Assembly (NCBI GenBank): GCA_047605645.1
Contig: JASGFJ010000022.1
Span: forward strand, 1 to 64,000
Reading direction: 5' to 3'
DNA: 64,000 bases
From: UBA1309 sp047605645
Lineage (GTDB): Bacteria; Bacteroidota; Bacteroidia; Bacteroidales; Dysgonomonadaceae
In this document: one piece after another, positions 53,747 through 63,309 of the stretch
How positions within the stretch are numbered: position 1 is the first letter of the stretch
How the letters are laid out: the number at the start of each line of letters is the position of its first letter
The notes under the pieces: generated by a model
Seen by the model: the letters and a program-made list of their open reading frames with translations, nothing else
The model's database searches: none
Told to the model about the DNA's origin: nothing
Made by a program: the position numbers and the translations under genes

Positions 53747-55923
53747 AAAAATTCGGTTTACTAGCTTTACTGAGCATCTTGGCCACCTTGATTTTTGCAG
53801 ACAATTACTATCTGTTTATCCATAAGGCAACAGGGGTATCCACCATTGCAGTATCTTCTATTGATAGTATGAAATTTTCATCTGATAAGAACTACATTCT
53901 GATCAGTAAGAATAACGGAAAAACAATAACAGACACCATTAGCAAGATAGATAGTATCACCTTTGGAGACATTAACAACAAAGTAATCTCGATTGTATAT
54001 GACGGAACTTCCGCAACCGTAACAAACCCTTACGCCGGACATGGAGTGGATATCACAACCAGTGGAGGTGATGTCACGGTGAAATCCACACTGAGTGAAA
54101 CAGAGGTTACTTATCTCCTTTCGGGAACAGCCACTGATGGCTCTTTCAAGATCTACAGCAACTACAAATATGGTTTAACACTCAACGGAGTCTCATTGAC
54201 CAACTCTGATGGCCCAGCCATCAATATTCAATCAGGTAAAAAATGTACGCTCACCTTGACGGACGGAACAACAAATACCCTGACTGATGGTAGCAGCTAT
54301 ACTAAAAGCAAGGAAGATCAGAAGGGAACTCTTTTCAGTGAAGGACAGATAATCTTTGCAGGAAGTGGAACATTAAATGTGGCCGGCAACTATAAACATG
54401 CTATTTGCAGCGATGATTATATTTCCGTCACATCCGGAGTCATTCATGTCACCGGAGCTGTAAGCGACGCGATTCATGTAAACGACTATTACATACAATC
54501 AGGTGGAACCGTTACCTTGCTTTCCACCGGCGACGGAATAGACAGTGAGGGATACGTAGATATTTCAGGGGGAACCTTAACTATTATCAGTACTTCCGCG
54601 GATGTCAAAGGAATTAAAACCGGAGGAAACCTTGATATCAGCGGAGGAACAATTAATTTAACTGTCTCGGGAGCTCAAGCCAAAGGTTTCAAATCGACTG
54701 GTACGACAACGCTTTCAGGAGGAGCAATCACAATGGATACAAAAGGAGATGCGGTGTTAGAATCTTCAGGATCGGGATACGATCCTTCTTATTGCACAGG
54801 TATTCATTCGGACTCTCATGTACTCATCAATGGTTCAACGATAAACATCACATCCACAGGAAAAGCAGGAAAAGGAATTTCGTGCGATTCGACGTTCACC
54901 ATGACATCCGGAAGTGTAACCATATCTACATCCGGAGCAGGAGCAACCTACACCAACACAGAAGGAATCACAGATTCGTATTCGGCCACCTGTATTTCGG
55001 TTGACGGAGCAACCTACCTGTACGGAGGAACACTAAATCTCACCAGCACAGGTTCTGCAGGTAAAGCTATTTCCGGTGACGACAAGCTCATTATCGGAGA
55101 ATCGGCCTCGACAACCGGCCCGACATTAACCGCTAAAACCACCGGAGCCAAATTTCTCGTATCCGGTAGTGGTAACAATGCCGACTATGCTAATCCAAAA
55201 GCCATTAAAAGTGATGCTAATATAACTGTAAATAGTGGAACGCTAACCATCACAACGACACAAGACGGCGGTGAAGGATTGGAGAGTAAAGATACCCTTA
55301 CTATCAACGGAGGGACACTGGACATTCAGGCTTATGACGATTGCATAAACTCCAGCAATCATATTGCTATCAATGGAGGAAATATTTTTTGTTATTCTTC
55401 AGGAAATGATGGAATTGATTCTAATGGAACACTTACTGTCACCGGAGGGATTATTATTTCATCAGGGACACAGGTACCGGAAGAAGGCTTCGATTGCGAT
55501 CAGAACACATTCAAAATCACAGGCGGAGTTCTTATCGGGACAGGTGGTGCCTCAAGTACTCCTACTGCAAGTGTAAGCACACAACGTTCGATTGTGTATA
55601 ACTCTTCCGGAACAGCAGATCAAATTATCCGAATTGAAACCAGTGCAGGTACGGAATTGCTAACCTACAAAACCCCACGAACCTATTCCACAATGACTTT
55701 GCTCTTCAGCAACTCCGCATTGTCCAACGGGACAAGCTATAATATCTATAAAGGAGGTTCCGTTTCGGGAGGAACTAATTTCCACGGATATTATTCTGGC
55801 GCGACTTACACGAAGCCTTCATCTGTAACAAACAGCTTCACAATCAGCTCCATGGTTACTACCGTCGGAAATTCGACCGGAGGTGGAGGAGGTGGTGGTG
55901 GAGGCACCCCTGGAGGTCGCTAA
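53743..55923 (+). CDS. beta-helix carbohydrate-binding domain protein (DUF4353/Cthe_2159-like)
   Basis: 726 residues. Signal MKKFGLLALLSILATLIFA; a short module (about 20-80) with the same K-x-(T/D)G...(V/I)-x-x-(F/I)-x-F pattern as its partner; then a long parallel beta-helix (about 95-640) of repeated turns such as YVDISGGTLTIIS, NLDISGGTINLTVSG, FTMTSGSVTISTSG and SNHIAINGGNIFCYS. DUF4353 proteins (Cthe_2159) bind acidic plant polysaccharides such as polygalacturonate. The C-terminus is a Gly run and TPGGR, with no T9SS domain. It is coupled to the T9SS protein (4-base overlap), suggesting the two work as a secreted pair. Confidence 0.85.
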   Translation: MKKFGLLALLSILATLIFADNYYLFIHKATGVSTIAVSSIDSMKFSSDKNYILISKNNGKTITDTISKIDSITFGDINNKVISIVYDGTSATVTNPYAGHGVDITTSGGDVTVKSTLSETEVTYLLSGTATDGSFKIYSNYKYGLTLNGVSLTNSDGPAINIQSGKKCTLTLTDGTTNTLTDGSSYTKSKEDQKGTLFSEGQIIFAGSGTLNVAGNYKHAICSDDYISVTSGVIHVTGAVSDAIHVNDYYIQSGGTVTLLSTGDGIDSEGYVDISGGTLTIISTSADVKGIKTGGNLDISGGTINLTVSGAQAKGFKSTGTTTLSGGAITMDTKGDAVLESSGSGYDPSYCTGIHSDSHVLINGSTINITSTGKAGKGISCDSTFTMTSGSVTISTSGAGATYTNTEGITDSYSATCISVDGATYLYGGTLNLTSTGSAGKAISGDDKLIIGESASTTGPTLTAKTTGAKFLVSGSGNNADYANPKAIKSDANITVNSGTLTITTTQDGGEGLESKDTLTINGGTLDIQAYDDCINSSNHIAINGGNIFCYSSGNDGIDSNGTLTVTGGIIISSGTQVPEEGFDCDQNTFKITGGVLIGTGGASSTPTASVSTQRSIVYNSSGTADQIIRIETSAGTELLTYKTPRTYSTMTLLFSNSALSNGTSYNIYKGGSVSGGTNFHGYYSGATYTKPSSVTNSFTISSMVTTVGNSTGGGGGGGGGTPGGR

Positions 55924-56057
55924 TCAAAAAAACGAACAAGGATAGAGCATAAAATAAGCCATCAAGAAAGGCCAATTGCCTGCTTTCAATGATAGAAATA
56001 TTTTCCTCATTGAGCTTCATATACATCATTCAGATACCATTAAAAAAAACCTTTGAA

Positions 56058-56098
56058 TTTAAAAAGACGATTCTGAAAAGCAGAATCGTCTTTTTAAA
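56058..56098. terminator. bidirectional intrinsic terminator
   Basis: A perfect 18-bp stem (56058-56075 and 56081-56098, loop AAAAG) bounded by A- and T-runs. It closes the T9SS/beta-helix operon, 135 bases past its stop. Confidence 0.85.
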
Positions 56099-56110
56099 TC
56101 TATATTATAT

Positions 56111-56216
56111 GATTATCAGCAGCATACAAAACAGTATTATTTTACATATATCCTATAACTAACTGATAATAGTTAACTTCAAAATCTATTGTATATAATG
56201 TCTACTATTTATGCAT
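56111..56216 (+). repeat. diverged intergenic repeat, copy 2
   Basis: Matches copy 1 at 42124-42253 in two blocks: GATTATCAGCAGCATACAAA with the following ACA, and the later ACTGATAATAGTTAACTTCA through TCTATTGTATATAATGTCTA to CTATTTATGCA. It lies in the otherwise featureless gap (55924-56236) before the DUF805 gene. Confidence 0.4.
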
Positions 56217-56236
56217 CTTTTTTAATCAATTATTTA

Positions 56237-56244
56237 TACTTTTG
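56237..56244 (+). promoter_or_regulatory. -7 promoter element of the DUF805 gene
   Basis: TACTTTTG matches TAnnTTTG, 76 bases before the ATG at 56321. Confidence 0.45.
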
Positions 56245-56320
56245 AAATAGGAAATCAACCTTAAGTCAACTGAAGAAGACCTCTAATTGATCCGATAAAC
56301 TATCTAATTACACTTTGGCT

Positions 56321-56737
56321 ATGAAATGGTATTTAAGAGCATTCCATTTGTATGCCGACTTTTCAGGCAGAGCCGGCAAAAAAGAGTTCTGGACATTTGT
56401 CCTTTACAATCTAATTTTCACCGCAGTCATATTACTTATTGAGAATGTACTAGGGCTTACCAATCATTCTGTCCCTTATGACATTTTATCTATTCTTTAT
56501 TTTTTCGCATTACTCATCCCGATGCTCTCAATAACTGTCCGCAGGTTGCACGACATCAGCAAGAGCGGCTGGATGGTGCTACTTATTTTTTTACCTGTTG
56601 TCGGCTGGATATGGCTAATAACTATTTTGTCGCGATCAGGCACATTGGAATCCAACTGCTACGGAGAAATCCCGAGTAATGATCCTCATGTGTATGAAAC
56701 ATCTGTGGATATGGATATACATAATTTTACAGAATAA
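56321..56737 (+). CDS. DUF805 membrane protein
   Basis: 138 residues. FSGRAGKKEFWTFVLYNLIF near the N-terminus is the DUF805 hallmark (R-x-x-R/K-x-x-FW). Three to four membrane helices follow, with VRRLHDISKSGWMVLL between the second and third. Such small inner-membrane proteins are widespread and have no settled function. The TTG at 56315 gives two extra residues; the ATG at 56321 is the likelier start. The last 20 residues are polar and acidic. Confidence 0.88.
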   Translation: MKWYLRAFHLYADFSGRAGKKEFWTFVLYNLIFTAVILLIENVLGLTNHSVPYDILSILYFFALLIPMLSITVRRLHDISKSGWMVLLIFLPVVGWIWLITILSRSGTLESNCYGEIPSNDPHVYETSVDMDIHNFTE

Positions 56738-57050
56738 GCATTGAATAGATAACAATGACCTCGCTTTGTAAGTCAGCATTTCATTCTTTTTCCTCCCCGA
56801 CAAGATGATATTTTATTTTCAGGAAAGTGTCATCAGCATGCGAATCCGGGAGAAAGAGGAGGAATAGAGTTACCTTTTTACTTATCAGACATCGTTATCA
56901 AACGATATCGGAAAAGCATATTTCCGACACAAAATTGTTGTACTTAGCAAAATACAACGCAGGTAAGCTATCAATCCCTTAAAACTCATACTGAAAGGAA
57001 GGAAATTCATAAAAAAAGATATTCTCTTCCGTTTTCAGGGTTATTCACAC
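56738..57050. other. intergenic region upstream of prfB, nothing recognised
   Basis: About 310 bases with no frame, hairpin plus T-run or repeat that I can support. Confidence 0.4.
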
Positions 57051-57058
57051 TATCTTTG
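57051..57058 (+). promoter_or_regulatory. -7 promoter element of prfB
   Basis: TATCTTTG, 29 bases before the prfB start codon at 57088; the start is expected near 57065. Confidence 0.6.
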
Positions 57059-57087
57059 CATTTCTAATTCAAATTATTATTCATTAT

Positions 57088-58201
57088 ATGATTACGACAG
57101 ACCAACTGAATGAAGTGTTGGAGCGCCAGTTGGCGCTGAGGGGGTACCTTTGACATCGATGCGAAAACCGTCGAACTGGAAGAACAGGAATTAAGGACAC
57201 AAGACCCTGAGTTTTGGAATGACAACAAAACTGCGGAAGAACACATGAAAAAGATCCGGGAGCTGAAAGGCTGGGTCAATGGTTATAATGTAGTAAAAGG
57301 TGTTATTGAAGAACTTCAGCTAGCTTACGATTTTCTAAAGGAAGGCATCACAACGGAGGACGAATTGGATTCAGCCTATGCGCGTGCAGTCGCAGCATTG
57401 GAAGATCTTGAACTCCGGAACATGCTGCGCAGAGAAGAAGATAAACTGGGAGCAGTGTTAAAAATAAACAGCGGTGCAGGAGGCACTGAAGGCCAGGACT
57501 GGGCTTCGATGCTTTTCCGTCTTTACCAACGATGGAGCGAAGCTCACGGATATAAAGTGACAATAACCAACTGGCAGGATGGTGATGAAGCCGGTATCAA
57601 AACGGCGACCATGCAAATTGAAGGAGAGTTGGCTTATGGCTATCTTAAATCTGAAAACGGCGTACATCGCCTGGTGCGTGTTTCTCCATTCAATGCACAA
57701 GGCAAACGAATGACCTCATTTGCTTCCGTCTTTGTTGTTCCGTTAGTCGATGATTCCATCGAAATAGACGTGAATCCTTCGGACATCACTTGGGATACCT
57801 TCCGTTCATCCGGAGCAGGAGGCCAGAATGTAAACAAAGTTGAAACCGGAGTCCGTCTTCATTACTTATATAAGGATGAAGAGACCGGCGAACAAAAAGA
57901 AATCGTCATTGAAAATACAGAAAGCCGCTCACAGTTCGGGAATAAAGACAACGCCATACGTCTTCTGAAATCACAACTCTATGAGATTGAGCTCGAAAAA
58001 CGTCGCCGCCTGCAAAATGAAGTAGAAGCCGGCAAAAAGAAAATCGAATGGGGTTCACAAATCAGAAGTTACGTGTTTGACGATCGGCGGGTTAAAGACC
58101 ACCGTACAAATTACCAGACATCGAATGTGAATGCCGTTATGGATGGCAATATTGACGAATTCATCAAAGCCTATCTGATGGAATTCGGAGATGAAGCTTA
58201 A
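57088..58201 (+). CDS. prfB: peptide chain release factor 2, with programmed +1 frameshift
   Basis: 370 residues across a +1 frameshift. Frame one runs from ATG 57088 through 21 codons to CTT followed by TGA (57151-57153). Skipping T57151 continues GAC ATC GAT into the long frame to 58201. RF2 recognises UGA and UAA through SPF (57683-57691) and triggers peptide release with GGQ (57818-57826, in SSGAGGQNVNKVE). The slip site and upstream AGGGGG are the classic autoregulatory signal: low RF2 lets the ribosome slip past its own UGA. A gene model starting at ATG 57245 misses the first 52 residues. Confidence 0.97.
57139..57154 (+). promoter_or_regulatory. prfB programmed frameshift site
   Basis: AGGGGG (57139-57144; internal Shine-Dalgarno-like), spacer TAC, then CTT-TGA-C. 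The parts and spacing match the conserved RF2 frameshift signal. Confidence 0.95.
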
Positions 58202-58381
58202 AAACAAATGAGAAGGCTCGTCCTCTATGGAGAGCCTTTCTCTTCTATTGGTAACAGAATATCTATTAAAACCGGAGAATACCAGAAAGCGTAAAGGTCT
58301 TTTTTTGCAAGTGTTTTTTAAATAAGTGTAATTTCTCAGTCACAATCTGAGTTCAATGGCAGTTTTTCTTAGAAAATACAT

Positions 58382-58389
58382 TAGATTTG
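58382..58389 (+). promoter_or_regulatory. -7 promoter element of the OmpA-like/TPR lipoprotein gene
   Basis: TAGATTTG matches TAnnTTTG; about 83 bases of leader to the ATG at 58479. Confidence 0.45.
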
Positions 58390-58478
58390 TGCCTCAGTTA
58401 GGGAAAAAATGTAAGTCCGGAAAGTAAAGAATTTTTACAATTCAACTTTATATAAATAATTTTAAATTTTTACGTCCA

Positions 58479-60176
58479 ATGAAACGAAAAAGCAATGTGA
58501 TTTTTAAACTTGCTATGATGGTTGCTGTTCTTTTTGCAGCTGTTTCATGTAGCAAGAAACTGGAACCGCTTTCTTCAAACTACTTTTCTGTAGATCCTTC
58601 TCCTCTTGAACTAGTTGGAACACAAGTTCCGGCCACAGTGAACGGGAAATTCCCCGAAAAATGGTTTAACAAAAATGCTGTTGTCACCATCACTCCGGTG
58701 TTGAAATATGAAGGGCAAGAAGCATTTGGCACTCCTTATACTTATCAAGGAGAAAAAGTAGCAGGAAACGGAATTGTCATTTCCAATTCAAAAGGAGGTT
58801 TATTTACTATTAAATCATCATTCAACTACGTTCCTCAAATGCGTAAATCGGAGCTTTATCTCCGTTTCGAAGCATCCATCAAAGGCAAAAAAATCAACCT
58901 TCCCGACATTAAGGTTGCGGATGGCGTAAATGCGACTGCGGATTTAGCCACAGCTGCAGCTACCACTCCAGCTATCGCTCCGGATGCCTTCCAACGCATC
59001 ATCAAAGAAAAACATGATGCCAACATCCTTTTCCTTATCCAGCAAGCGAATCTTCGTAAAAGCGAGCTAAACTCGAATAATCTGAATGCATGGAAAAAAC
59101 TTGTTCAGGATGCATCGAATGACAGTAAAAAGAATGTCGATGTTGAGATTTCAGCTTATGCTTCTCCTGACGGAGGTGTATCTCTAAATGAAAAACTCGC
59201 TGAAAACCGCGAAAAGAACACAAATACCTATTTGAAAAAAGATTTCGAAAAAAAAGATATAGATCCGGAAATCAACGCCAATTATACAGCACAGGACTGG
59301 GAAGGTTTTCAGGAATTAGTGAAAGCTTCCAACATACAGGATAAAGATTTGGTGCTACGCGTTTTATCGATGTATCCAGATCCGCAAACCCGCGAACGTG
59401 AAATCAAAAACATCTCTACAGTATTCAAAGAACTAGCTGAAACAATCCTTCCTCAACTTCGTCGTTCTCGCTTAACTGCCAATGTAGAAATCATTGGAAA
59501 AACAGACGAAGAGATGAATGCACTTTGGTCCAGCGACAAATCAAAATTGAATCTGGAAGAACTTTTGTACTTCGCCAACCTACCTGCTTCCGATCAAAAA
59601 GCTGTTTATAGCTATGCTTCTCAAACTTATCCGAATGATCCGAGAGCCTGGAACAACTTGGGAAATGTCTTTTATTCTCAAGGAGACCTGTCCTCTGCTG
59701 CCAGCTATTACAATAAAGCTGCTGCTATCTCATCCGGAACTGCTGCAACAAATGCCAATCTTGGATTGCTTGCCATCAACAGCGGAGATCTTTCCAAAGC
59801 TCAGCAATATTTAGGTAACGCTTCAGGCGCAAGCAACCTGAATGAAGTGATGGGACTTCTTTATTTGAAACAAGGGAATTACGTACAAGCAGCCCAGGCC
59901 TTTGGCGATACCAAGTCCAACAATGCCGCTGTTGCTCAGATTTTGGTAAAGAACTACAACAAAGCACAACAGATTGTAGATGCTATTCCAAACAAAGACG
60001 CAAATACATCTTACATTGCCGCTGTGATTGCTGCACGCACCAACAATGCTTCAGGAGTAGTCTCCAATCTTAGAAATGCAATTTTGAAAGATCGTTCTCT
60101 GCTAAACAAAGCAAAAACAGATCTTGAATTCTCAAAATTACTGACGAACCCTGATGTTTTGAACGTATTAAGATAA
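58479..60176 (+). CDS. lipoprotein with OmpA-like and TPR regions
   Basis: 565 residues. Signal with lipobox (LFAAVSC, Cys24), then an N-terminal beta domain (about 30-150; FPEKWFNKNAVVTITPVLKY). An OmpA-C-like segment follows (about 215-300; VDVEISAYASPDGGVSLNEK with LAENREKNTNTYLKK, the pattern of peptidoglycan-binding OmpA domains), then TPR repeats (about 365-520; DPRAWNNLGNVFYSQGDLSS, AATNANLGLLAINSGDLSKA). The OmpA segment is diverged and may not bind peptidoglycan. Such proteins are common, strongly expressed outer-membrane lipoproteins in Bacteroidales. It stands alone, between its promoter and terminator. Confidence 0.82.
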   Translation: MKRKSNVIFKLAMMVAVLFAAVSCSKKLEPLSSNYFSVDPSPLELVGTQVPATVNGKFPEKWFNKNAVVTITPVLKYEGQEAFGTPYTYQGEKVAGNGIVISNSKGGLFTIKSSFNYVPQMRKSELYLRFEASIKGKKINLPDIKVADGVNATADLATAAATTPAIAPDAFQRIIKEKHDANILFLIQQANLRKSELNSNNLNAWKKLVQDASNDSKKNVDVEISAYASPDGGVSLNEKLAENREKNTNTYLKKDFEKKDIDPEINANYTAQDWEGFQELVKASNIQDKDLVLRVLSMYPDPQTREREIKNISTVFKELAETILPQLRRSRLTANVEIIGKTDEEMNALWSSDKSKLNLEELLYFANLPASDQKAVYSYASQTYPNDPRAWNNLGNVFYSQGDLSSAASYYNKAAAISSGTAATNANLGLLAINSGDLSKAQQYLGNASGASNLNEVMGLLYLKQGNYVQAAQAFGDTKSNNAAVAQILVKNYNKAQQIVDAIPNKDANTSYIAAVIAARTNNASGVVSNLRNAILKDRSLLNKAKTDLEFSKLLTNPDVLNVLR

Positions 60177-60201
60177 TATTATAACTATATCTTACCAAGA
60201 G

Positions 60202-60236
60202 AGAGATTGTTTCCAAGTGAAGCAATCTCTTTTTTT
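60202..60236 (+). terminator. terminator of the OmpA-like/TPR lipoprotein gene
   Basis: AGAGATTG (60202-60209) pairs with CAATCTCT (60223-60230), loop of 13, followed by six more Ts. It lies 25 bases after the stop codon. Confidence 0.75.
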
Positions 60237-60600
60237 ATAACCTTACCTCATCTTCGGATAGTATATGCAGATCCCGAACTCTTACGAAGGAGCTTTTCTT
60301 TTTTCGAGCTAGATATCCATAATTCGCTGCAAGCATACACATCCATAACACAGTTACAATAAGAGACATGAAGAGTTAAAAACATAAGGCTTATTTATAA
60401 TTGACTTACCCTAATAAAACAGTATTTCTTAGAGAATCTTATCCCCGAAATAACACAAACAACTCTATTTAGACAATATTCGAATTTTCTTTCATCGTTA
60501 TAAAATACAAAATCTCTATTTTAGTGTATTTTTCATACTTAATTCGCAAAATTGCACTATTTTTAAAGAATGAAAATAATCATATCTTAATTTAATAACA
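60237..60600. other. intergenic region upstream of GH97, nothing firm
   Basis: About 364 bases, A+T-rich. A TATTTTTA near 60559 is a one-mismatch -7-like element 35-40 bases before the GH97 start. No gene or RNA seen. Confidence 0.35.
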
Positions 60601-62544
60601 ATGAGACTAGTTTATTTATTCGTATTCAGTATGTTTTGCTTCCTATTGCCTGCACAGAGCAAAGATATCACCATGCAAAGTCCGGACAGAAACCTCCGGC
60701 TCACCGTGACGCAGGAATCAGATGGAATTAATTACCAAGTGAGCTATAAAGGGAAACAAGTGCTGGAGAATTCCCCTCTTGGCCTGCGAACAGATGCCAG
60801 CGATTTTGATAAAAATCTGACCCTTATTTCGCAACAAGACTCTCTTATCAAAGAGAATTATTCATTGACAAGAAGCAAAAAGAAGCAGATCAGTTACGAA
60901 GCCAACGAGACTGTACTTACTTTTCTCAATGCGAAAAAGGAAAAGATGTCCATCACGTTCAGAATAAGCAACAACAACATCGCTTTCAAATACCACCTCA
61001 GCCAAAACGGAGAAAGAGCCAATTGCACGATTCTCTCTGAGCTGACAGGCTTTAAGTTTCCGGTTTCCACGACAACCTTTCTCACCCCGCAAGCTCCTCC
61101 AATGAGCGGATGGAAAAGAACAAAACCAAGTTATGAAGAAGAATACATCCCTGATCAGCCCATCGGTACAGCTTCTAAATATGGTGTCGGATTTACTTTT
61201 CCCGGACTTTTCCACATCGGCGACAACGGATGGGCTTTAGTTTCCGAGACAGGAGTTACCGGCGCATTCTGCGCATCCAAACTCAGCGAAGGGACAAAAG
61301 ACGGTCTATACAGAATAGCTTATCCAGAACCGGGAGAAAACAACAGCATCGGCAACAACAATCCCACCATTCCCCTACCCGGCGAAACACCTTGGCGAAC
61401 GATTACCGTGGGCGACGATCTGCGCCCGATAGTAGAAACAACCATTCCTTTCGATGTTGTAAAACCTCTCTACGAACCTTCTGTTGACTATAAGACAGGA
61501 CGCTCCACCTGGAGTTGGCTGATGTGGCAGGACGAAAGTATCAACGAAAAGGATTTACGCACGTATGTAGATCTCGCTGCCGAGATGGGATACGAATTCT
61601 CTCTGTTTGATGGAGGATGGGAGAAAAACATCGGCCGTTCAAAAATGGAAGAGCTCATCCGCTATGCCGGAGAAAAAAATGTAAAAGCATTGCTATGGTA
61701 TAATTCGAACGGATATTGGAACGATGCTCCTCAAGATCCGAAAAACAAGATGAACGATCCGATAGCCCGCCGGGACGAAATGAGATGGATGCAAAAAATG
61801 GGTGTAAAAGGCATCAAGGTAGACTTCTTCGGAGGAGACAAACAAGAAACGATGAAATTGTATGAAGCAATTCTCGCAGATGCCAATGATTTCGGAATAT
61901 CGGTAATATTTCATGGCTGCACACTTCCCAGAGGATGGGAACGCATGTATCCCAACTACATTGCGAGCGAAGCAGTACTTGCCTCCGAAAATCTGATTTT
62001 TTCACAACATGCCAATGACGAAGAAGCTTACAACGCCTGTCTTCACCCATTCATCCGCAATGCCGTAGGAGCAATGGAGTTTGGCCCCGTACTACTCAAT
62101 AAGAGACATAACCGCGGCAACAACGGAGGAAGCATCCGGCGCACTTCTGAAACGTTTCAATTAGCGACAGCCGTTCTCTTCCAGTCAGCTATACAGAATT
62201 TCGGCATTGCCCCTAACAATTTGCAAGAGTGTAGTCCGGCAGTGATTCATTTTATGAAACAAGTGCCAACAACCTGGGATGATATCCGGTTCATTGAGGG
62301 ATATCCCGGAAAATACTGTGTTCTGGCACGCCGCCATGCAGAAAAATGGTATGTGGTAGCCATCAATGCCGAAAAGGAGACAAAAAATTTGAAAGTAAAA
62401 CTACCGATGCTGAGCGGTCAATCTGTTTCCTGGTATACAGATGACAATAAAATGTCTACAACGATGAAAAATGTACGTATCAATCGCTCCGGAGAAGTAA
62501 GTTTATCTCTTCCATGCGGCGGTGCTGTGATTATAACTGAATAA
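60601..62544 (+). CDS. glycoside hydrolase family 97, retaining (alpha-galactosidase-like) type, exported
   Basis: 647 residues. Signal MRLVYLFVFSMFCFLLPAQS; GH97 N-terminal super-sandwich (about 21-285; SPDRNLRLTVTQESDGINYQ); catalytic (beta/alpha)8 barrel (about 290-560; STWSWLMWQDESINEKDLRT, FSLFDGGWEKNIG, KALLWYNSNGYW); C-terminal sandwich (to 647). Asp408 in GIKVDFFGGD sits where retaining GH97 enzymes carry their nucleophile and where inverting SusB-type enzymes lack it, so an alpha-galactosidase-like specificity is favoured. It would act in the periplasm on oligosaccharides. No SusC/SusD genes adjoin. Confidence 0.92.
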   Translation: MRLVYLFVFSMFCFLLPAQSKDITMQSPDRNLRLTVTQESDGINYQVSYKGKQVLENSPLGLRTDASDFDKNLTLISQQDSLIKENYSLTRSKKKQISYEANETVLTFLNAKKEKMSITFRISNNNIAFKYHLSQNGERANCTILSELTGFKFPVSTTTFLTPQAPPMSGWKRTKPSYEEEYIPDQPIGTASKYGVGFTFPGLFHIGDNGWALVSETGVTGAFCASKLSEGTKDGLYRIAYPEPGENNSIGNNNPTIPLPGETPWRTITVGDDLRPIVETTIPFDVVKPLYEPSVDYKTGRSTWSWLMWQDESINEKDLRTYVDLAAEMGYEFSLFDGGWEKNIGRSKMEELIRYAGEKNVKALLWYNSNGYWNDAPQDPKNKMNDPIARRDEMRWMQKMGVKGIKVDFFGGDKQETMKLYEAILADANDFGISVIFHGCTLPRGWERMYPNYIASEAVLASENLIFSQHANDEEAYNACLHPFIRNAVGAMEFGPVLLNKRHNRGNNGGSIRRTSETFQLATAVLFQSAIQNFGIAPNNLQECSPAVIHFMKQVPTTWDDIRFIEGYPGKYCVLARRHAEKWYVVAINAEKETKNLKVKLPMLSGQSVSWYTDDNKMSTTMKNVRINRSGEVSLSLPCGGAVIITE

Positions 62545-62578
62545 AACACGATCCTTTTAGATCGTTATCCAGTATTTT

Positions 62579-62622
62579 GCGAGAGGTTATTTCCGGCAGG
62601 GGGACAACCTCTCGCTTTTTTT
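62579..62622 (+). terminator. terminator of the GH97 gene
   Basis: GCGAGAGGTT (62579-62588) pairs with AACCTCTCGC (62606-62615), loop of 17, followed by seven Ts. Confidence 0.85.
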
Positions 62623-63280
62623 GCCAGGCATTCCATACCCTATTAAATTATAAAATAGACAGACCAGAAGAGCAACATTCGGCACAAAAATACAATTCCG
62701 GTAGTAAGTACTTAGAATTGAAAAAAGCATGCCTTATCTGGGCTGTCAACCGATAGCTTCATACCGCGACATTCTCAAAAAGTAAACTTTAAAAAAAAAC
62801 ACGACGAGAAGAATAAATCTCAACAGATGGAGTTTTTTCAATAAAACATAGATAAATCCTATCTTCCGCGTGAATTATTAGCCTCAAAAGCATTGTCTCC
62901 GGCTGGTACGAACATTGTTTCTTCAACAATATGGGGCCATAAACCCTCCTAAAAGACAACGGTCTCATTGTATCGGATTATCTTTCTACTGTTTGCATGA
63001 AGAAAACCCGGTGAAATCTTTGCCAAGGAGTAAATAAACCTCAGAGACATTCCGCAGAAACAGTAGAAAAGCATCGAACCGGAAACACAACTCTTTAAAT
63101 ATAAGAAAGCTGATTAACTTTAATTTACGCATATAAAATATAGAAATATTATATAAAACAACCGATACATTTACCCGAATTCCAGAAGCACAAGAGAAGT
63201 AAAATTATAAGAAGAAAGAGGAAAACGATGCTCATTTTTTTTAAACGGCTACCAGACATCACGGATAAGAGATTTTTTTG
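62623..63280. other. long intergenic region, nothing recognised
   Basis: About 660 bases between the GH97 terminator and the next promoter. No frame with a recognisable product on either strand, no tRNA-like fold, no T-run hairpin. It could be a decayed gene or hold an unrecognised RNA. Confidence 0.4.
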
Positions 63281-63288
63281 TATCTTTG
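63281..63288 (+). promoter_or_regulatory. -7 promoter element of the GT5-like gene
   Basis: TATCTTTG, 21 bases before the ATG at 63310; the leader would be only about 15 bases. Confidence 0.55.
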
Positions 63289-63309
63289 TATGTCAAAATA
63301 CAATAAATA

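Noticed and set aside
55868..55914. Glycine-rich end of the beta-helix protein as a possible T9SS or PGF-type sorting tag
   Set aside because: No YPNP-type sorting domain follows; the run of Gly codons ends in TPGGR, which I cannot assign to any sorting class.
57245..57247. ATG as the start of prfB
   Set aside because: The programmed frameshift at 57148-57154 and the upstream 21 codons are conserved features of RF2, so the true start is 57088.
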